From: Sphingobacterium micropteri
GTDB taxonomy: Bacteria; Bacteroidota; Bacteroidia; Sphingobacteriales; Sphingobacteriaceae
Assembly (NCBI RefSeq): GCF_014692515.1
Contig: NZ_JACOIK010000013.1
Coordinates: forward strand, 85,914-149,913
DNA: 64,000 nucleotides
Reading direction: 5' to 3'
A model generated the notes under the pieces. The model had not been told where the DNA came from and made no database searches. It was given only the letters and a program-made list of their open reading frames with translations. The position numbers and the translations under genes were made by a program. Below, piece by piece: positions 1 through 9,516 of this stretch (the first letter of the stretch is position 1; the number at the start of each line of letters is the position of its first letter).

Positions 1-338
1 CCGTTCGAAGTACTATCGTAATCAAATACCGAAAAAAGCTGTGACTTGTACCATTTCTCCACTTCAGTGGGAGATAGACCTGTATGGTGAAGTTGATAGG
101 CGACTTTGGCCTCTTCCCCCAGCGCGTCTAGTCTGACCATATGCAGCTCTAACTGGGCAGGCTGTCCGCTGATTATTTCCCGGATATGCTGGTGCAAATC
201 ATTCATCATCGGTTTCAGTTCGCTGTCCGCTGGCCAGTCCCGCAGCTTGGCGCTCAGGTCAAATACCAGCTCCAGCTGGTCATAATAGTTCCTGGCCATC
301 ACATCCAGTTCTGCCAGAGTATAGTGGATCTTGATCAT
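1..338 (-). CDS. Partial unknown protein, translationally coupled to the AAA ATPase
   Basis: The minus strand is open from an ATG at 336-338 to the window edge (about 112 codons), so the C-terminal part is missing. Its ATG overlaps the TGA of the upstream ATPase gene (ATGA), which points to translational coupling and a two-protein system. The visible N-terminus is acidic and helical, with a possible helical-bundle region (IHYTLAELDVMARNYYDQLE at the start), and shows no catalytic motif. ATPases of this type are often paired with an HNH nuclease (Septu PtuB-like), and such a domain could lie in the unseen part; that is inference only. Start choice is supported by the overlap. Confidence 0.7.
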   Translation of the reverse strand, partial: MIKIHYTLAELDVMARNYYDQLELVFDLSAKLRDWPADSELKPMMNDLHQHIREIISGQPAQLELHMVRLDALGEEAKVAYQLHHTGLSPTEVEKWYKSQLFSVFDYDSTSN

Positions 339-2203
339 AGACGCTTTTTTGATTGTGAAAGTTTTCGCTTAATTTCCTTAACTTTTCGTTCCAGCATGTC
401 CAGCTCCTCGGTCAGGCCGAATTTTTCAAGCCACATTTGCTGAAGCTTGCGTCTGAGTAGTGGTTCACCGATCAGTTCGATGGTTCGCTTGTAATCATCA
501 TTGGGCCGCTTTGTTCGCCCATCGCCCAGATATCGGATGATCTCATCGATCTTCCGCTTGGCAAAGGCTCCGATCATCACCCCGTCCATATAAAAACTGT
601 CCCCGTAAAGCTGATGAATATTAGCGCCGAAAGTTTCCACCCGGTCATTATCCTTGCTATGGAAAAATGAAGTACGGTCTTCGGACTGTTCGATGAACAG
701 TACGTTGGCCTTGGGCAAATCAGAAGTCAGAAATGGCGTATTGGCTGCGAAGATCAGCTGCAGCTGATAACCGTTAAACAGTTTGCTCAAAAAATCAAGC
801 GTATTCATGAAAAAAACACGCTGCCACTCTGGATGATAACCCGCATCCCCCTCATCGATCAGGATGACCAGTTCCTTGCTCAGACCATTATGTTCATAAT
901 GGCGTACATGGTAAAATCGGGAAACCATGGTCAGAAAGGACTGCTCTCCCGAACTCAGCGAGCGCCAGGAGAAATCAAAAAAGGAACTGATACCTTTGAC
1001 TTTTAGGTAGGAGGAACTTATGGTCCTGAAGATTGCATCGGTCTTATCGTTCAAAGGAAGTACCAGAGTGTTGCCACTTTCTTGATATGGAAACATGAGC
1101 TGGCTTTTAAAACCCTCATCGAAAATCTCAAAAAAGGTAGATACCGATTTAGCCAGTTTATGGAGGTCGGTAACCTGTACTTGTTGCCCCTTGGCCTCTA
1201 TGTACGCATTGGACATCGTTGCAAAATACCCCTCTACAAATGCCTTTACCGAATCGGTTGCGGAAAAATTAATTGGATGGCGGTAGAAATTGTTTATAGT
1301 ATATTTGCGCTCATTAATCAGATAATTGATCAGTAGGGCAAAAGCCATGTTATCCATAAAACGTTCCACTACATCTTTTGCCTTTGGCAAGGCCTCGAGT
1401 TTTTCCAACAGCTCCACCACATCAGGATGCTCGGAATTTCCCGACATAAAATACAGCCGGTCATCGTGGTTTATGGTGATGAAAAGTTCTTCTGGTTTAT
1501 CAAAAGGGAGGTCTTCAGCGAATTCCGAATTTAAAAACTCGATTGTCCTGGCCATTTCCGTCCTAGCAAAACTTTCCAGATCGCTTGTTTCGGAAAGCAA
1601 ATGCATTTGGATCTGGCCGTCGCGGTTTTCTTCCATGACTCTTACGCGTTCGGCCTGCAATAAGTTTCCCGTTGATAAGTTACGTTGCCCTTTCCAGTTT
1701 TCAAATTTTTGGTTGTAGTCCAGAAAATAGGAATAATAGATATATTCTGCTCGGGAAAGTTCCCCTGTCCACCTAAATTTCTCGTTTCTTGTTCCTTCAC
1801 CATAAATCATGGGCTCAAAGTGCTTGCCCTCGTCCACCACCTTGATGTCAAGGCCGTTGGGCAAAAGTATATAACATCTTTGTTGACCATTTTCGATAAA
1901 GGAATAGGCGATCACGTCATATTCCACATTCGCCTCAAGTCCTTCTGGCAGGTGCGATTTGATGTAGTCCAGTACAGTGGACTTGCCTGCCCCGTTCTTT
2001 CCAATGACCGCGCTGACCCCCTCCACATTGTCTTTGCCGAAAAATCCGGGAAGGTATCCTGGATTCTCGGTTATTGTTAATACCGGAAGATCTTGGCCCG
2101 ATTGGCCCGAGTCCTGCCATTTAAAGATGTACTGCTCGGAAAGATTGATAGCTTTGCCCCGGAGAGACTTATATTGGTTTACCCAGATGAAATGGATCTG
2201 CAT
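335..2203 (-). CDS. AAA/SMC-like ATPase, probable defence ATPase
   Basis: A 622-residue ABC/SMC-type ATPase. Visible motifs are Walker A GKNGAGKS (residues 68-75), an ABC-type signature SLSSGEQ (415-421), Walker B LVILIDEGD (445-453) with D-loop-like GYHPEW after it, and a final beta-strand motif FAANTPF (485-491). The usual switch histidine of this family (HSPF-like) is replaced by Asn488. A conserved-looking block TFGANIHQLYGDSFYM (524-539) is followed by a helical, charged C-terminus (coiled coil about 600-622). This arrangement is known in OLD-, PtuA- and retron-associated ATPases of defence islands. It overlaps the next gene by ATGA. The exact family is not certain; a role in sensing or gating a nuclease partner is inferred. 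Confidence 0.75.
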   Translation of the reverse strand: MQIHFIWVNQYKSLRGKAINLSEQYIFKWQDSGQSGQDLPVLTITENPGYLPGFFGKDNVEGVSAVIGKNGAGKSTVLDYIKSHLPEGLEANVEYDVIAYSFIENGQQRCYILLPNGLDIKVVDEGKHFEPMIYGEGTRNEKFRWTGELSRAEYIYYSYFLDYNQKFENWKGQRNLSTGNLLQAERVRVMEENRDGQIQMHLLSETSDLESFARTEMARTIEFLNSEFAEDLPFDKPEELFITINHDDRLYFMSGNSEHPDVVELLEKLEALPKAKDVVERFMDNMAFALLINYLINERKYTINNFYRHPINFSATDSVKAFVEGYFATMSNAYIEAKGQQVQVTDLHKLAKSVSTFFEIFDEGFKSQLMFPYQESGNTLVLPLNDKTDAIFRTISSSYLKVKGISSFFDFSWRSLSSGEQSFLTMVSRFYHVRHYEHNGLSKELVILIDEGDAGYHPEWQRVFFMNTLDFLSKLFNGYQLQLIFAANTPFLTSDLPKANVLFIEQSEDRTSFFHSKDNDRVETFGANIHQLYGDSFYMDGVMIGAFAKRKIDEIIRYLGDGRTKRPNDDYKRTIELIGEPLLRRKLQQMWLEKFGLTEELDMLERKVKEIKRKLSQSKKRL

Positions 2204-2209
2204 GAGTGA

Positions 2210-2604
2210 TTACTGTATTTAGAGGTTGTCAATCATTGCGATAATAATAAAATTTCTCCGTTTCCCCTAATCTGGGCTTCAGCCATATTTCAAAAAACTG
2301 ATTCTCAATTGGATTTATCATATAGGTTTAACCTTTATATTTGATTATCTTATCGGGGCAAAGAAGCCGCTAAGACATTCCTCAGGAAAGATAACCCCTC
2401 CCCGTATTGCCGTTGGCATAGGGTACAGTAAGCCCAAAATTCTTCCAGCTTTTTATTTCATCCATATGAGCGCCCCGAGCTATCGGTTAGCACACGGAAT
2501 CGATTGATTATCGTCTCAAGAATTACCCTATAACTGCTTAAAACTTCAATCGCCTTGCCATGTGATACAAATTTGGCAGCTTATGCGTTAAAATAAGATA
2601 AATA
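2210..2604. other. Gene-free interval with possible coding remnant
   Basis: No intact gene is seen. On the minus strand around 2390-2475 a short frame ending in TGA reads a Fic-like phrase, PYANGNTGR, preceded by a GAHMDEIKSW segment. Fic proteins carry HPFxxGNGRxGR, so this may be a decayed fragment of a Fic-family gene, but the match is short, lacks the catalytic His and could be chance. The rest of the interval shows no repeats or hairpins that I recognise. Confidence 0.3.
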
Positions 2605-3366
2605 TTAGTAACCTGTATATGGTAAAACGTAAGGATTACGCTCCATTTCGTTTTTCATTACATACCCTTGAACATCCCAGAAATCCGCAACCTGAATTCT
2701 TGTGCCGCGGCAGCCAAAATTCACTATATCGTTAGGCAATAAAAGCCATTCGCTATTTTTTGAAATAAGCTTATTGGCCCTGTTGTATTTTTTCTGTCCC
2801 GTAAAATGTTCCATAAGTATCCTAGGATTTACGACGATTAAACTATGCTTCTTTTCAGAAGCATTGCATACGCCACAACCCGCATTACTAAGCGCCCATT
2901 CTAAGGCAATTGTTTCGAAAGGCTCATCGCTATTTAACTTACTGGGGGTTTTACGGTTAGGGTTGCAGGAAAAAGCAAAGTCCCATACGCCTTCAGCAAT
3001 TGGTTTTAGGTCGCCAAAAGGTATCTTCACGTGGAAAATATACCTAGTTTCGAGATAGGGTTCATTACATACGATCAGGTCATCAGCGTGCATCCTGGAA
3101 GCCCAATCTTTGGCCCGTCCCTCATCTTCTGAAAATGAAATATAATCAGTGATCGCATAGTAGCTTTTTTCGTATTCTTTTACGTGATCTATATGTTGTT
3201 TGATGGTTTCTAAAAACCCGATCCGTTCTATATTTAACGGATCTCCAAAATTACCAAATGCTCCAGAGACGATGCCTTCAGACCGATAAATGGCAGGTTT
3301 CGTCCGATCGTTATTTATATCATCCCCTCGATACAAATTTAAAATAATAGATGAGTTTAGATCCAT
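2605..3366 (-). CDS. Unknown protein, possibly ADP-ribosyltransferase-like
   Basis: A 253-residue soluble protein that I do not recognise as a named family. It has features that could match an R-S-E type ADP-ribosyltransferase fold: an early strand LYRGDD with Arg13, a middle segment DYISFSEDEGRAKDWA with Ser77-x-Ser79, and a late EWLLLPNDI segment with Glu206. Spacing is plausible, but the assignment is inference. There is no signal peptide or membrane segment. It starts only 10 bp after the 1267-residue SEC-C gene on the same strand, so the two are almost certainly co-transcribed. A toxin or effector role would fit this setting, but is unproven. Confidence 0.7.
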   Translation of the reverse strand: MDLNSSIILNLYRGDDINNDRTKPAIYRSEGIVSGAFGNFGDPLNIERIGFLETIKQHIDHVKEYEKSYYAITDYISFSEDEGRAKDWASRMHADDLIVCNEPYLETRYIFHVKIPFGDLKPIAEGVWDFAFSCNPNRKTPSKLNSDEPFETIALEWALSNAGCGVCNASEKKHSLIVVNPRILMEHFTGQKKYNRANKLISKNSEWLLLPNDIVNFGCRGTRIQVADFWDVQGYVMKNEMERNPYVLPYTGY

Positions 3367-3376
3367 ATACTATGTG

Positions 3377-6300
3377 TTAATTCTTTGATTGTGGTTCAGC
3401 TGGGAAATTTCTCGATATCGCATCGTAGCCTTCCTTCTGTATAACATAGCTGGAAAGGAAGGGCAATGGTAGATCCATCTCTCTAAGGTGGGGAGTCAGC
3501 ATGTCTTCTTCCGTTATAAAAAAGGACAGCACCTGATAATCATCAACGTCGATTCCAAATTTTTCACTCAGCTGATGAAGATTTGATTTTAACCATAAAT
3601 CCCGTTCCATATGCTTATCTATCCACCCTTTTTTTTCAGATCCTCCAAAGAGTTTTGATGATTCCTCTACCATTTCTCGAATATTTCTGCTTGGAGCCAT
3701 CGCCTTGCATTCCAGACTAGCTATCTTTTTCCTTTGAGGATCTATAATCAAAACATCAATATCTCCTATCAATGTAGTGTGCTTAAACTGATGCTCATTT
3801 TTAGGTCCAATAAATTGATCTGTTGCGATAATTAGGGCTGTCGCATCGATGGAATCGACCACTTTTTTGACCAATGCATCACCTCGCATTTGTGCGAACT
3901 CTCCCAAAACCTTTTTAACAGCTTTTTCATTTTTCAATACCCTAAAGCGATCCATCTGGCATTGCTCTGCCAGATATATTCTTGATGCCAAAACCTGCCG
4001 TGCCCCCCAATAGGCTACTTTCGCACCAGCCTCATCTACAATTATAAGAGGCCTTCGCATGAGGGACAATAACCGGTTAAACCGCCAAGGCTGAACATCG
4101 ATGTCCTGATACCCTTCCGGGATTGTGGTCACATTACCACGATGGGTTAGCGAGAGAAATGCAATTGCACGATCAAATTCTTCCTGTTCAAAAACAAAAG
4201 TTCCTTTGTTGATTTCTGCTCTAAGCAGATTTAAAGGCAGTGATGCATAATCCCTATCTTGAGAGAAGCCTATTCCAGCCAGTCCGTCTATAAATTGACA
4301 TATTCTTGTGAAACTGATTCCATAGTCGGTTATAAAAGCTTCATCGAGATTAATAGGCACCTCTTTCCCTTTAACAGAATTATTTTGAGGAAAAACCTGC
4401 TTGAATGTTGCAATGGCGTCTGAGACATTTTCAGAAGCCTTTGATCGGTGGTAGGGGTCAAAGACCTCATGATGGATTTTCTTATCCGTGCCAATCCGGC
4501 CAGAGTTCAAAATGCCGATGCGTGTATCAAATAGGTTGAAGAAGATGTGGTCGCTTGTAGAACCCCAGGAAATTATTTGATCCATTATGCCAATCAATTC
4601 ATCTATTGCGGTTGTAGATATAGGTCGGTCGCCATAGTAAGGTTCCGCTGTGATGTGTTCAATAATCCCCCTGATGGCAACAGTTGTCCGGCTGAGTTTA
4701 CCCATACTTTCTTCCAAGTCCTCTTGCTGTTGTTCCTGTGAAACGAAACATGCGATCCTGGTGGGTGTATGTATTCTTATTTCTTCCCTTTTATGAATCA
4801 GGCTTTCGTGTTTTCCAATTAAAATTTTCAATAGTTCAGTGCTATTGTACGACCGTAATTTTTCCCGCAACATGTTTAGCAGGACTTCTTTAGCCAGCTT
4901 ATCTGCAAAAGCCTGGCGTTCATCTTTGGTTTCAAGCTCACCAACTGGAGGACAACTATTACCGAGTGCCGGAACAATCGTATCCAATACCTTGCTTACA
5001 TCATATTCTTGGACATACCTGTGTTCTGTTATATGTCTCGGATCTATTAGCATATTGTCATTGCTATCCAATATGAAGAATTTCTTTTTCATACCAAGTG
5101 GTGCTTGTTTCGCCAGAATATCCTCCAGCCGTTCTTCCGGTATAATAGGTAAGTCCTTTTCAGATAAAATTTGATTGAAACCGTACATAAGCTGTGTTAC
5201 AAGAATGCGTTCGCCTTCATTGTCGGAACCATATAGATATGGGATCAGTTGATGGGGGACGATGATATTAAATCCAAATTTGGTAACACCGACTTTGAAG
5301 AAAGAAGCCAGATGCTCCTCCCTTTTAAAATCCCGCCTGATGTTTTCAAATTTTGATGGATCATCGAGTTCGAAAGTTATGATTATCGGATCGTTTCCAA
5401 GTAGTTTCAAAAATGAATTTACCTGACTTTGAATTTGCCAAAGCCAATAAGCGATTGCATCGCACAGTTGCCAATAAATATCCCTTAGCTCCTTGTTTAA
5501 TGGAAATGGCAAGTTCTTGGCTTCCACCCAGACGGGCTGGTTAAATCCTTCTACCGCGAATCTCAACCTCTGTTCAGCCAAATCCATTAGATTTAGATAT
5601 ATCGGTGCATAAGTGTCTTTTCTTTGAACGGGAACAGAAACGATTCTGTGATTGATATTGTAATTTATGGCGTGTGCGTCTACTTTTGTTTTAGCCTTGA
5701 CCAGCCACTCTTTTGACGCGCCAAAATTTAGTGGCGGCATCGGATCTTTCACCTCGTCTGTATAGTAAAAGGAATCGTTCTGTTCTTTATAGAATTTCAA
5801 CAAATCAAGGACTGAGAATTGCGCAGGTAAAATATGGGAAGTAAATCTTTCCTTAGTCAATGCAAACTTCCATAGATCAATTGCGTTTACATTTTGAAGT
5901 CGCCATAAGGCCTCAATATCAAACGCACTAGTTACGATCGCTGGAATCTCTTCGTGTGCTTTATTCATAAAATAGACTGTTCGGCCTATCATGGATAACA
6001 GCGTTAGCTGCAAAATATGGAAATGCCCGAAATTTTTATCGGCTTTGAGTATGGTGATTGCATTTTCCGTTTCCTCAGGAGAGACTGAGCCTTTGATAGC
6101 ATGTTCAGGCGTTTGATGATAACCCACCCCATTATCAGCAATATAAGAAATGTAGGCTATCTTATCGGTATCAAATGTATAATAAGTGGAACGTTCATTA
6201 CACAATTTCTCCGATCCATTTACTTCCACAGATTTAAAGCCAAGTTGCCCCAAGTATAGCTGCATCGAATTCCAAATAACATCATGATATGCGTCTCCCA

Positions 6301-7180
6301 AACTAATTACGACCCCAGCACGATCAGCTTCTGCCCACATATAATCAGTTAAAGCCAAACCAATGCTTGCAGGAGAGGTAATGATATACTCCCCGTTTAG
6401 TTGGATGATCGGTTTATATAAAATTGGGTTTCTTTCGATCTCAAATATATCTGCAGGCAAAGTTGAAGGATCCAGAACGAATAAATCTAAAGCCTGTTGA
6501 GCGATTCCATGTTCCTTAAGAAGCAATCGCATTTTTGCATCTGTAAATGTAACTGCGGCCTTAAGCTGTTCCAGTTTATCGTCATTAGGAACGAAAATTA
6601 GAGAGTCTGTTTTTAATCCGTCCTGGTATCGTTGCAATCCCGCTCGTTTTGCAACAATATCGCTGATTAAAAGCAACAGTTTAGCGACATGTCTAATGTT
6701 GGTTCTATACTGGAGAGGGAGTTCCGTTTTCGGCCATTGATATATTGCTGTTAACAGATTCGTCAGAATCTGTTCGCCAGTCTCCGTAATTCCAGGCAAC
6801 AACAAATAATCTCCACCGTAAAAAGATACCAACTCAGTAAAAAGATTTACACAAGGATCCTCCATATAGCTAGCAGGAAACTCCTTTTCTGTAAAATGCT
6901 GGATCTCCTTTGAGGTAGGGATGCCTAACTCATTCATAGAAAGAATAGATCTAGTAGTCAATTCTTCAAGCCTGAAATTCTTGCCATGGTTTTCTGGCAT
7001 AAGGGTTAAACCAGCAAACGTTTTCAGTAATTCTGATGTCGAATAATTACTGAAAAAAGGTTTGGCTACATCCTGTGATTGCAATCCATCAGACTTTGAT
7101 AGAATACTCTTATTTATACAACACTTTTTAAATTTGATGCCGCTACCACAACTACAGAGGTCGTTTCTTCCTACTTTCAT
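3377..7180 (-). CDS. Large SEC-C motif protein with PD-(D/E)XK-like C-terminus
   Basis: A 1267-residue protein. The N-terminus is a SEC-C zinc-binding motif (residues 4-21; Cys9, Cys11, Cys20, Cys21). The long middle (about 50-1100) has no motif that I recognise. Near the C-terminus a strand-turn-strand segment gives GDIDVLIIDP (from 1139) followed by LECK (1156-1159), that is Asp1142 and Glu1157-x-Lys1159, the pattern of a PD-(D/E)XK nuclease. Annotation pipelines often mislabel such genes SecA-related because of the SEC-C motif; there is no SecA motor domain here. It forms a tight unit with the downstream 253-residue gene (10 bp gap) and lies 65 bp after a membrane-protein gene. Defence function is inferred from neighbourhood and nuclease motif. 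Confidence 0.75.
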   Translation of the reverse strand: MKVGRNDLCSCGSGIKFKKCCINKSILSKSDGLQSQDVAKPFFSNYSTSELLKTFAGLTLMPENHGKNFRLEELTTRSILSMNELGIPTSKEIQHFTEKEFPASYMEDPCVNLFTELVSFYGGDYLLLPGITETGEQILTNLLTAIYQWPKTELPLQYRTNIRHVAKLLLLISDIVAKRAGLQRYQDGLKTDSLIFVPNDDKLEQLKAAVTFTDAKMRLLLKEHGIAQQALDLFVLDPSTLPADIFEIERNPILYKPIIQLNGEYIITSPASIGLALTDYMWAEADRAGVVISLGDAYHDVIWNSMQLYLGQLGFKSVEVNGSEKLCNERSTYYTFDTDKIAYISYIADNGVGYHQTPEHAIKGSVSPEETENAITILKADKNFGHFHILQLTLLSMIGRTVYFMNKAHEEIPAIVTSAFDIEALWRLQNVNAIDLWKFALTKERFTSHILPAQFSVLDLLKFYKEQNDSFYYTDEVKDPMPPLNFGASKEWLVKAKTKVDAHAINYNINHRIVSVPVQRKDTYAPIYLNLMDLAEQRLRFAVEGFNQPVWVEAKNLPFPLNKELRDIYWQLCDAIAYWLWQIQSQVNSFLKLLGNDPIIITFELDDPSKFENIRRDFKREEHLASFFKVGVTKFGFNIIVPHQLIPYLYGSDNEGERILVTQLMYGFNQILSEKDLPIIPEERLEDILAKQAPLGMKKKFFILDSNDNMLIDPRHITEHRYVQEYDVSKVLDTIVPALGNSCPPVGELETKDERQAFADKLAKEVLLNMLREKLRSYNSTELLKILIGKHESLIHKREEIRIHTPTRIACFVSQEQQQEDLEESMGKLSRTTVAIRGIIEHITAEPYYGDRPISTTAIDELIGIMDQIISWGSTSDHIFFNLFDTRIGILNSGRIGTDKKIHHEVFDPYHRSKASENVSDAIATFKQVFPQNNSVKGKEVPINLDEAFITDYGISFTRICQFIDGLAGIGFSQDRDYASLPLNLLRAEINKGTFVFEQEEFDRAIAFLSLTHRGNVTTIPEGYQDIDVQPWRFNRLLSLMRRPLIIVDEAGAKVAYWGARQVLASRIYLAEQCQMDRFRVLKNEKAVKKVLGEFAQMRGDALVKKVVDSIDATALIIATDQFIGPKNEHQFKHTTLIGDIDVLIIDPQRKKIASLECKAMAPSRNIREMVEESSKLFGGSEKKGWIDKHMERDLWLKSNLHQLSEKFGIDVDDYQVLSFFITEEDMLTPHLREMDLPLPFLSSYVIQKEGYDAISRNFPAEPQSKN

Positions 7181-7245
7181 TTTTGTATTGTTTCGTATTG
7201 ATCAAATCGCTATATAACCTTGGCCTTATCCCTTATATTTCAGTT

Positions 7246-8124
7246 TTAATAGCTTAGTTTTTCCTTTATTTCCTTATTAAATTCCAACAGTTTTTCAAGC
7301 TGGGGCTGTATTTCTTTTTCCAATACTGATATTTCAGAATCGACATAGTACAAATTGTTGTATCTCAATTCATCTAATGTGGTTGTTAATGTACGTATCT
7401 CATAGATAAATCGTTGGACTACTTCAGTTGGAGGTTGTTGTTTCACTTCTTCGAACATGGAAACGCAAAATTCGTTATAGAAACTCTCAATATTTAATGG
7501 CTTTTCTAATAGAAGTTGATTGAATATATCTAAATATTTTTCATATAGCGAGTTATCCACTGCTATCAACCCCGGCATAATACTATAAAAATTATCAGCA
7601 ATACTTTTAAATTTTGTCCTTAATGTAATACTCGTCTTTATGTGTTTTTCATTGCCAACCATTACCTGTTGCAAACGTTGATCTATAAAATCCAATCGTC
7701 CTAAAAATTCCTTGTACTTCTCTATATTATTTTCATCGCTACCAAACAACAATGTAAAACCCTGAAATACGTCTTGGGAGTCAATAGTTCTTATTCTATT
7801 TAAATGTTGAGAGACCACTAACTTGGGCAAAGTTAACTCGAACGGAGAACCTTTTATTATTTCACCTTGTTCAACGAAATATCCTTTCTGCTTTGCAACT
7901 GTTTCTAAAGCGTCTTCCAGCAAAAGAGACAAAAAAAACAATCTGTCTTTTAAATAGGACTCTCTCGATAGCAACGAAGCCTTATGATCATGGCGGATAG
8001 TTTTCCGAAAAATGTATAGTGAACCTAAAATTCCAAGAAATGCCCCTATAATTGTAATAATTAAGGTCTCCCAAAAAGAAGACGCCCCTTCTAGATAATA
8101 ATGTTCTCCAAACCTAAATATCAT
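7246..8124 (-). CDS. Unknown membrane-anchored protein
   Basis: A 292-residue protein with one clear transmembrane segment near the N-terminus (about residues 19-39, TLIITIIGAFLGILGSLYIF) followed directly by a basic patch (RKTIRHDHK), predicting a cytoplasmic C-terminal region of about 250 residues. That region is helical and charged with probable coiled coil at 255-290. I recognise no catalytic motif. It is the first gene of a same-strand run with the SEC-C protein (65 bp downstream) and the ART-like protein, so it may be a membrane component of the same system or simply a neighbour. Confidence 0.65.
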   Translation of the reverse strand: MIFRFGEHYYLEGASSFWETLIITIIGAFLGILGSLYIFRKTIRHDHKASLLSRESYLKDRLFFLSLLLEDALETVAKQKGYFVEQGEIIKGSPFELTLPKLVVSQHLNRIRTIDSQDVFQGFTLLFGSDENNIEKYKEFLGRLDFIDQRLQQVMVGNEKHIKTSITLRTKFKSIADNFYSIMPGLIAVDNSLYEKYLDIFNQLLLEKPLNIESFYNEFCVSMFEEVKQQPPTEVVQRFIYEIRTLTTTLDELRYNNLYYVDSEISVLEKEIQPQLEKLLEFNKEIKEKLSY

Positions 8125-8526
8125 TTTTTAATCAAAATAAAATGGTAAAAACCCCTATTATAACGAGTTGAAAATCTCAACTCTAAAATTATGAAAAACA
8201 TTGATAAATACGCGTTTCGAGAATCGGCTAATCGATATCACTTAGAATGCCTCTGTCCCGCACCACCATCCTTCTTGTCTGCAAGTGCAGGCTTATGTAT
8301 CGACCCGATATCCCTTCTTTGAGATATAGGTGAGTGCTTCTATATCCAAGATATCATCCCATTTTAATGCTGGCTGATCGTGTTGTTAGACACACCTGCT
8401 TTTCCTTGTACGCATTTCGAAGAGCGAACGAAAAAATGCTTTAGGACAATGGCATAAAACTTTTGATTTAAACAACCTGCTCGCTCTGAATCTAATTTTG
8501 TAAATTAGCGTGTAAAGTTAAGTTTC
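8125..8526. other. Intergenic region between divergent genes
   Basis: About 400 bp between the divergent membrane-protein and DUF6602-like genes. It probably holds promoters for both. On the minus strand near 8293-8375 a short frame (ending at the TAA at 8293-8295) reads ALKWDDILDIEALTYISKKG, which looks protein-like, but has no start and could be the tail of a decayed gene. Nothing else is recognised. Confidence 0.3.
8462..8500 (+). promoter_or_regulatory. Possible Bacteroidota promoter for the DUF6602-like gene
   Basis: A perfect -7 type element TAATTTTG (8493-8500) lies 26 bp before the ATG at 8527. A TTTG at 8462-8465 is present but 27 bp away, longer than the usual 19-21 bp, so the upstream half is doubtful. 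Confidence 0.4.
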
Positions 8527-9516
8527 ATGGCAAAAGATACTCTTCCACTGAAGATACAGACACCCAATCAGGGCTGGAAACAGTTCCTAATGGCAAGGGA
8601 TGAAATGCTAGCGGCATACGATAGGGCACGTGAGATGAGCCGTAAAAGAGCGGTACAGACCGAACACGGCAATGTTGCCGAAGCCGAGTTTCGCAGGTGG
8701 CTCACCAACTTCCTACCAAAGCGATATGGCGTCACCTCTGGCTATATTGTCTCGCAGGGCATTCCTAACTCAGAGAACATGGTGCATTATGATGTAATCA
8801 TCTATGACCAGATGGAGTCGCCTATTCTTTGGGTCGAAGGCAATCCGGACTCTTCCGACTCCGGTAGATCACTGGCCATCCCTGTCGAATACGTGTATGG
8901 AGTAATCGAGGTAAAGTCCGTGTTCAATAAAAAAAGTGTAAAACAGGCTGTCGAGCATTTGAGGAAATTGAGACCGTTGATGGGGATCCCTAAACCTTCA
9001 GTCCATGACTATAGATTTTACCTGCCCAAAACTTTCTTTTGTGCAACTGTTTTCTTTGAATTGCACAAAAGCAATGAAAAGGATTTTGCAGCACTCGATG
9101 CCTATTTAGATGGTTCAGACCTTAGGGGATTTTATGGCGGCTACATCCTTCGTCCAGAATCGCACGAAAAATATTCCAGTGGAAAGATCTTGTTCGAGTA
9201 TCTGTATGATGAAGAAGAACCATGTCGCAACTCCCTGCTCTTTTGGGCGCACTCCAAATGCAAAAAAGTCGGCAAATACCATTTAAGAGCAAGAATAACT
9301 CACTCGGAAACTTACTTCTCGGAATTTGCCTTCGACATCATTGCACTATTAAAAGGCACTTACAAACCGTACGCCTTATCTAGCATGTATGCTTTTGGCA
9401 CAACAGATTGGGAAAATGGAAGCGCTGTAAGTACAACCTACGCTAACCCAGAGGATGTTAAAAGGTATCGGGAGGAGCTGGATAGAGTTTTTAACCGGAA
9501 TTCTGAGGACAAGTAG
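8527..9516 (+). CDS. DUF6602-like protein with restriction-endonuclease-like fold
   Basis: A 329-residue soluble protein resembling the DUF6602 family: after a helical N-terminus there is EHGNVAEAEFRRWL (about residues 46-59), FLPKRYGVTSGYIV (62-75), HYDVIIYDQ (87-95), P-V-E-Y-V-Y (119-124) and GVIEVKS (125-131). Glu52, Asp89 and Glu128-x-Lys130 match the catalytic layout of the PD-(D/E)XK superfamily. Family members occur alone or in defence islands; the function is not established. It stands alone on the plus strand, divergent from the SEC-C unit. The downstream 570 bp lack genes. Start supported by a TAnnTTTG element upstream. Confidence 0.7.
   Translation: MAKDTLPLKIQTPNQGWKQFLMARDEMLAAYDRAREMSRKRAVQTEHGNVAEAEFRRWLTNFLPKRYGVTSGYIVSQGIPNSENMVHYDVIIYDQMESPILWVEGNPDSSDSGRSLAIPVEYVYGVIEVKSVFNKKSVKQAVEHLRKLRPLMGIPKPSVHDYRFYLPKTFFCATVFFELHKSNEKDFAALDAYLDGSDLRGFYGGYILRPESHEKYSSGKILFEYLYDEEEPCRNSLLFWAHSKCKKVGKYHLRARITHSETYFSEFAFDIIALLKGTYKPYALSSMYAFGTTDWENGSAVSTTYANPEDVKRYREELDRVFNRNSEDK

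Noticed and set aside
2390..2475. Fic-like PYANGNTGR phrase on the minus strand
   Set aside because: Too short, no catalytic histidine, and stops follow at once; kept only as a possible remnant inside the gap entry.
8293..8385. Short minus-strand frames, one resembling an XRE helix-turn-helix (GVSNNTIS), another reading ALKWDDILDIEALTYISKKG
   Set aside because: Frames overlap in different registers, have no start, and the matches are a handful of residues.
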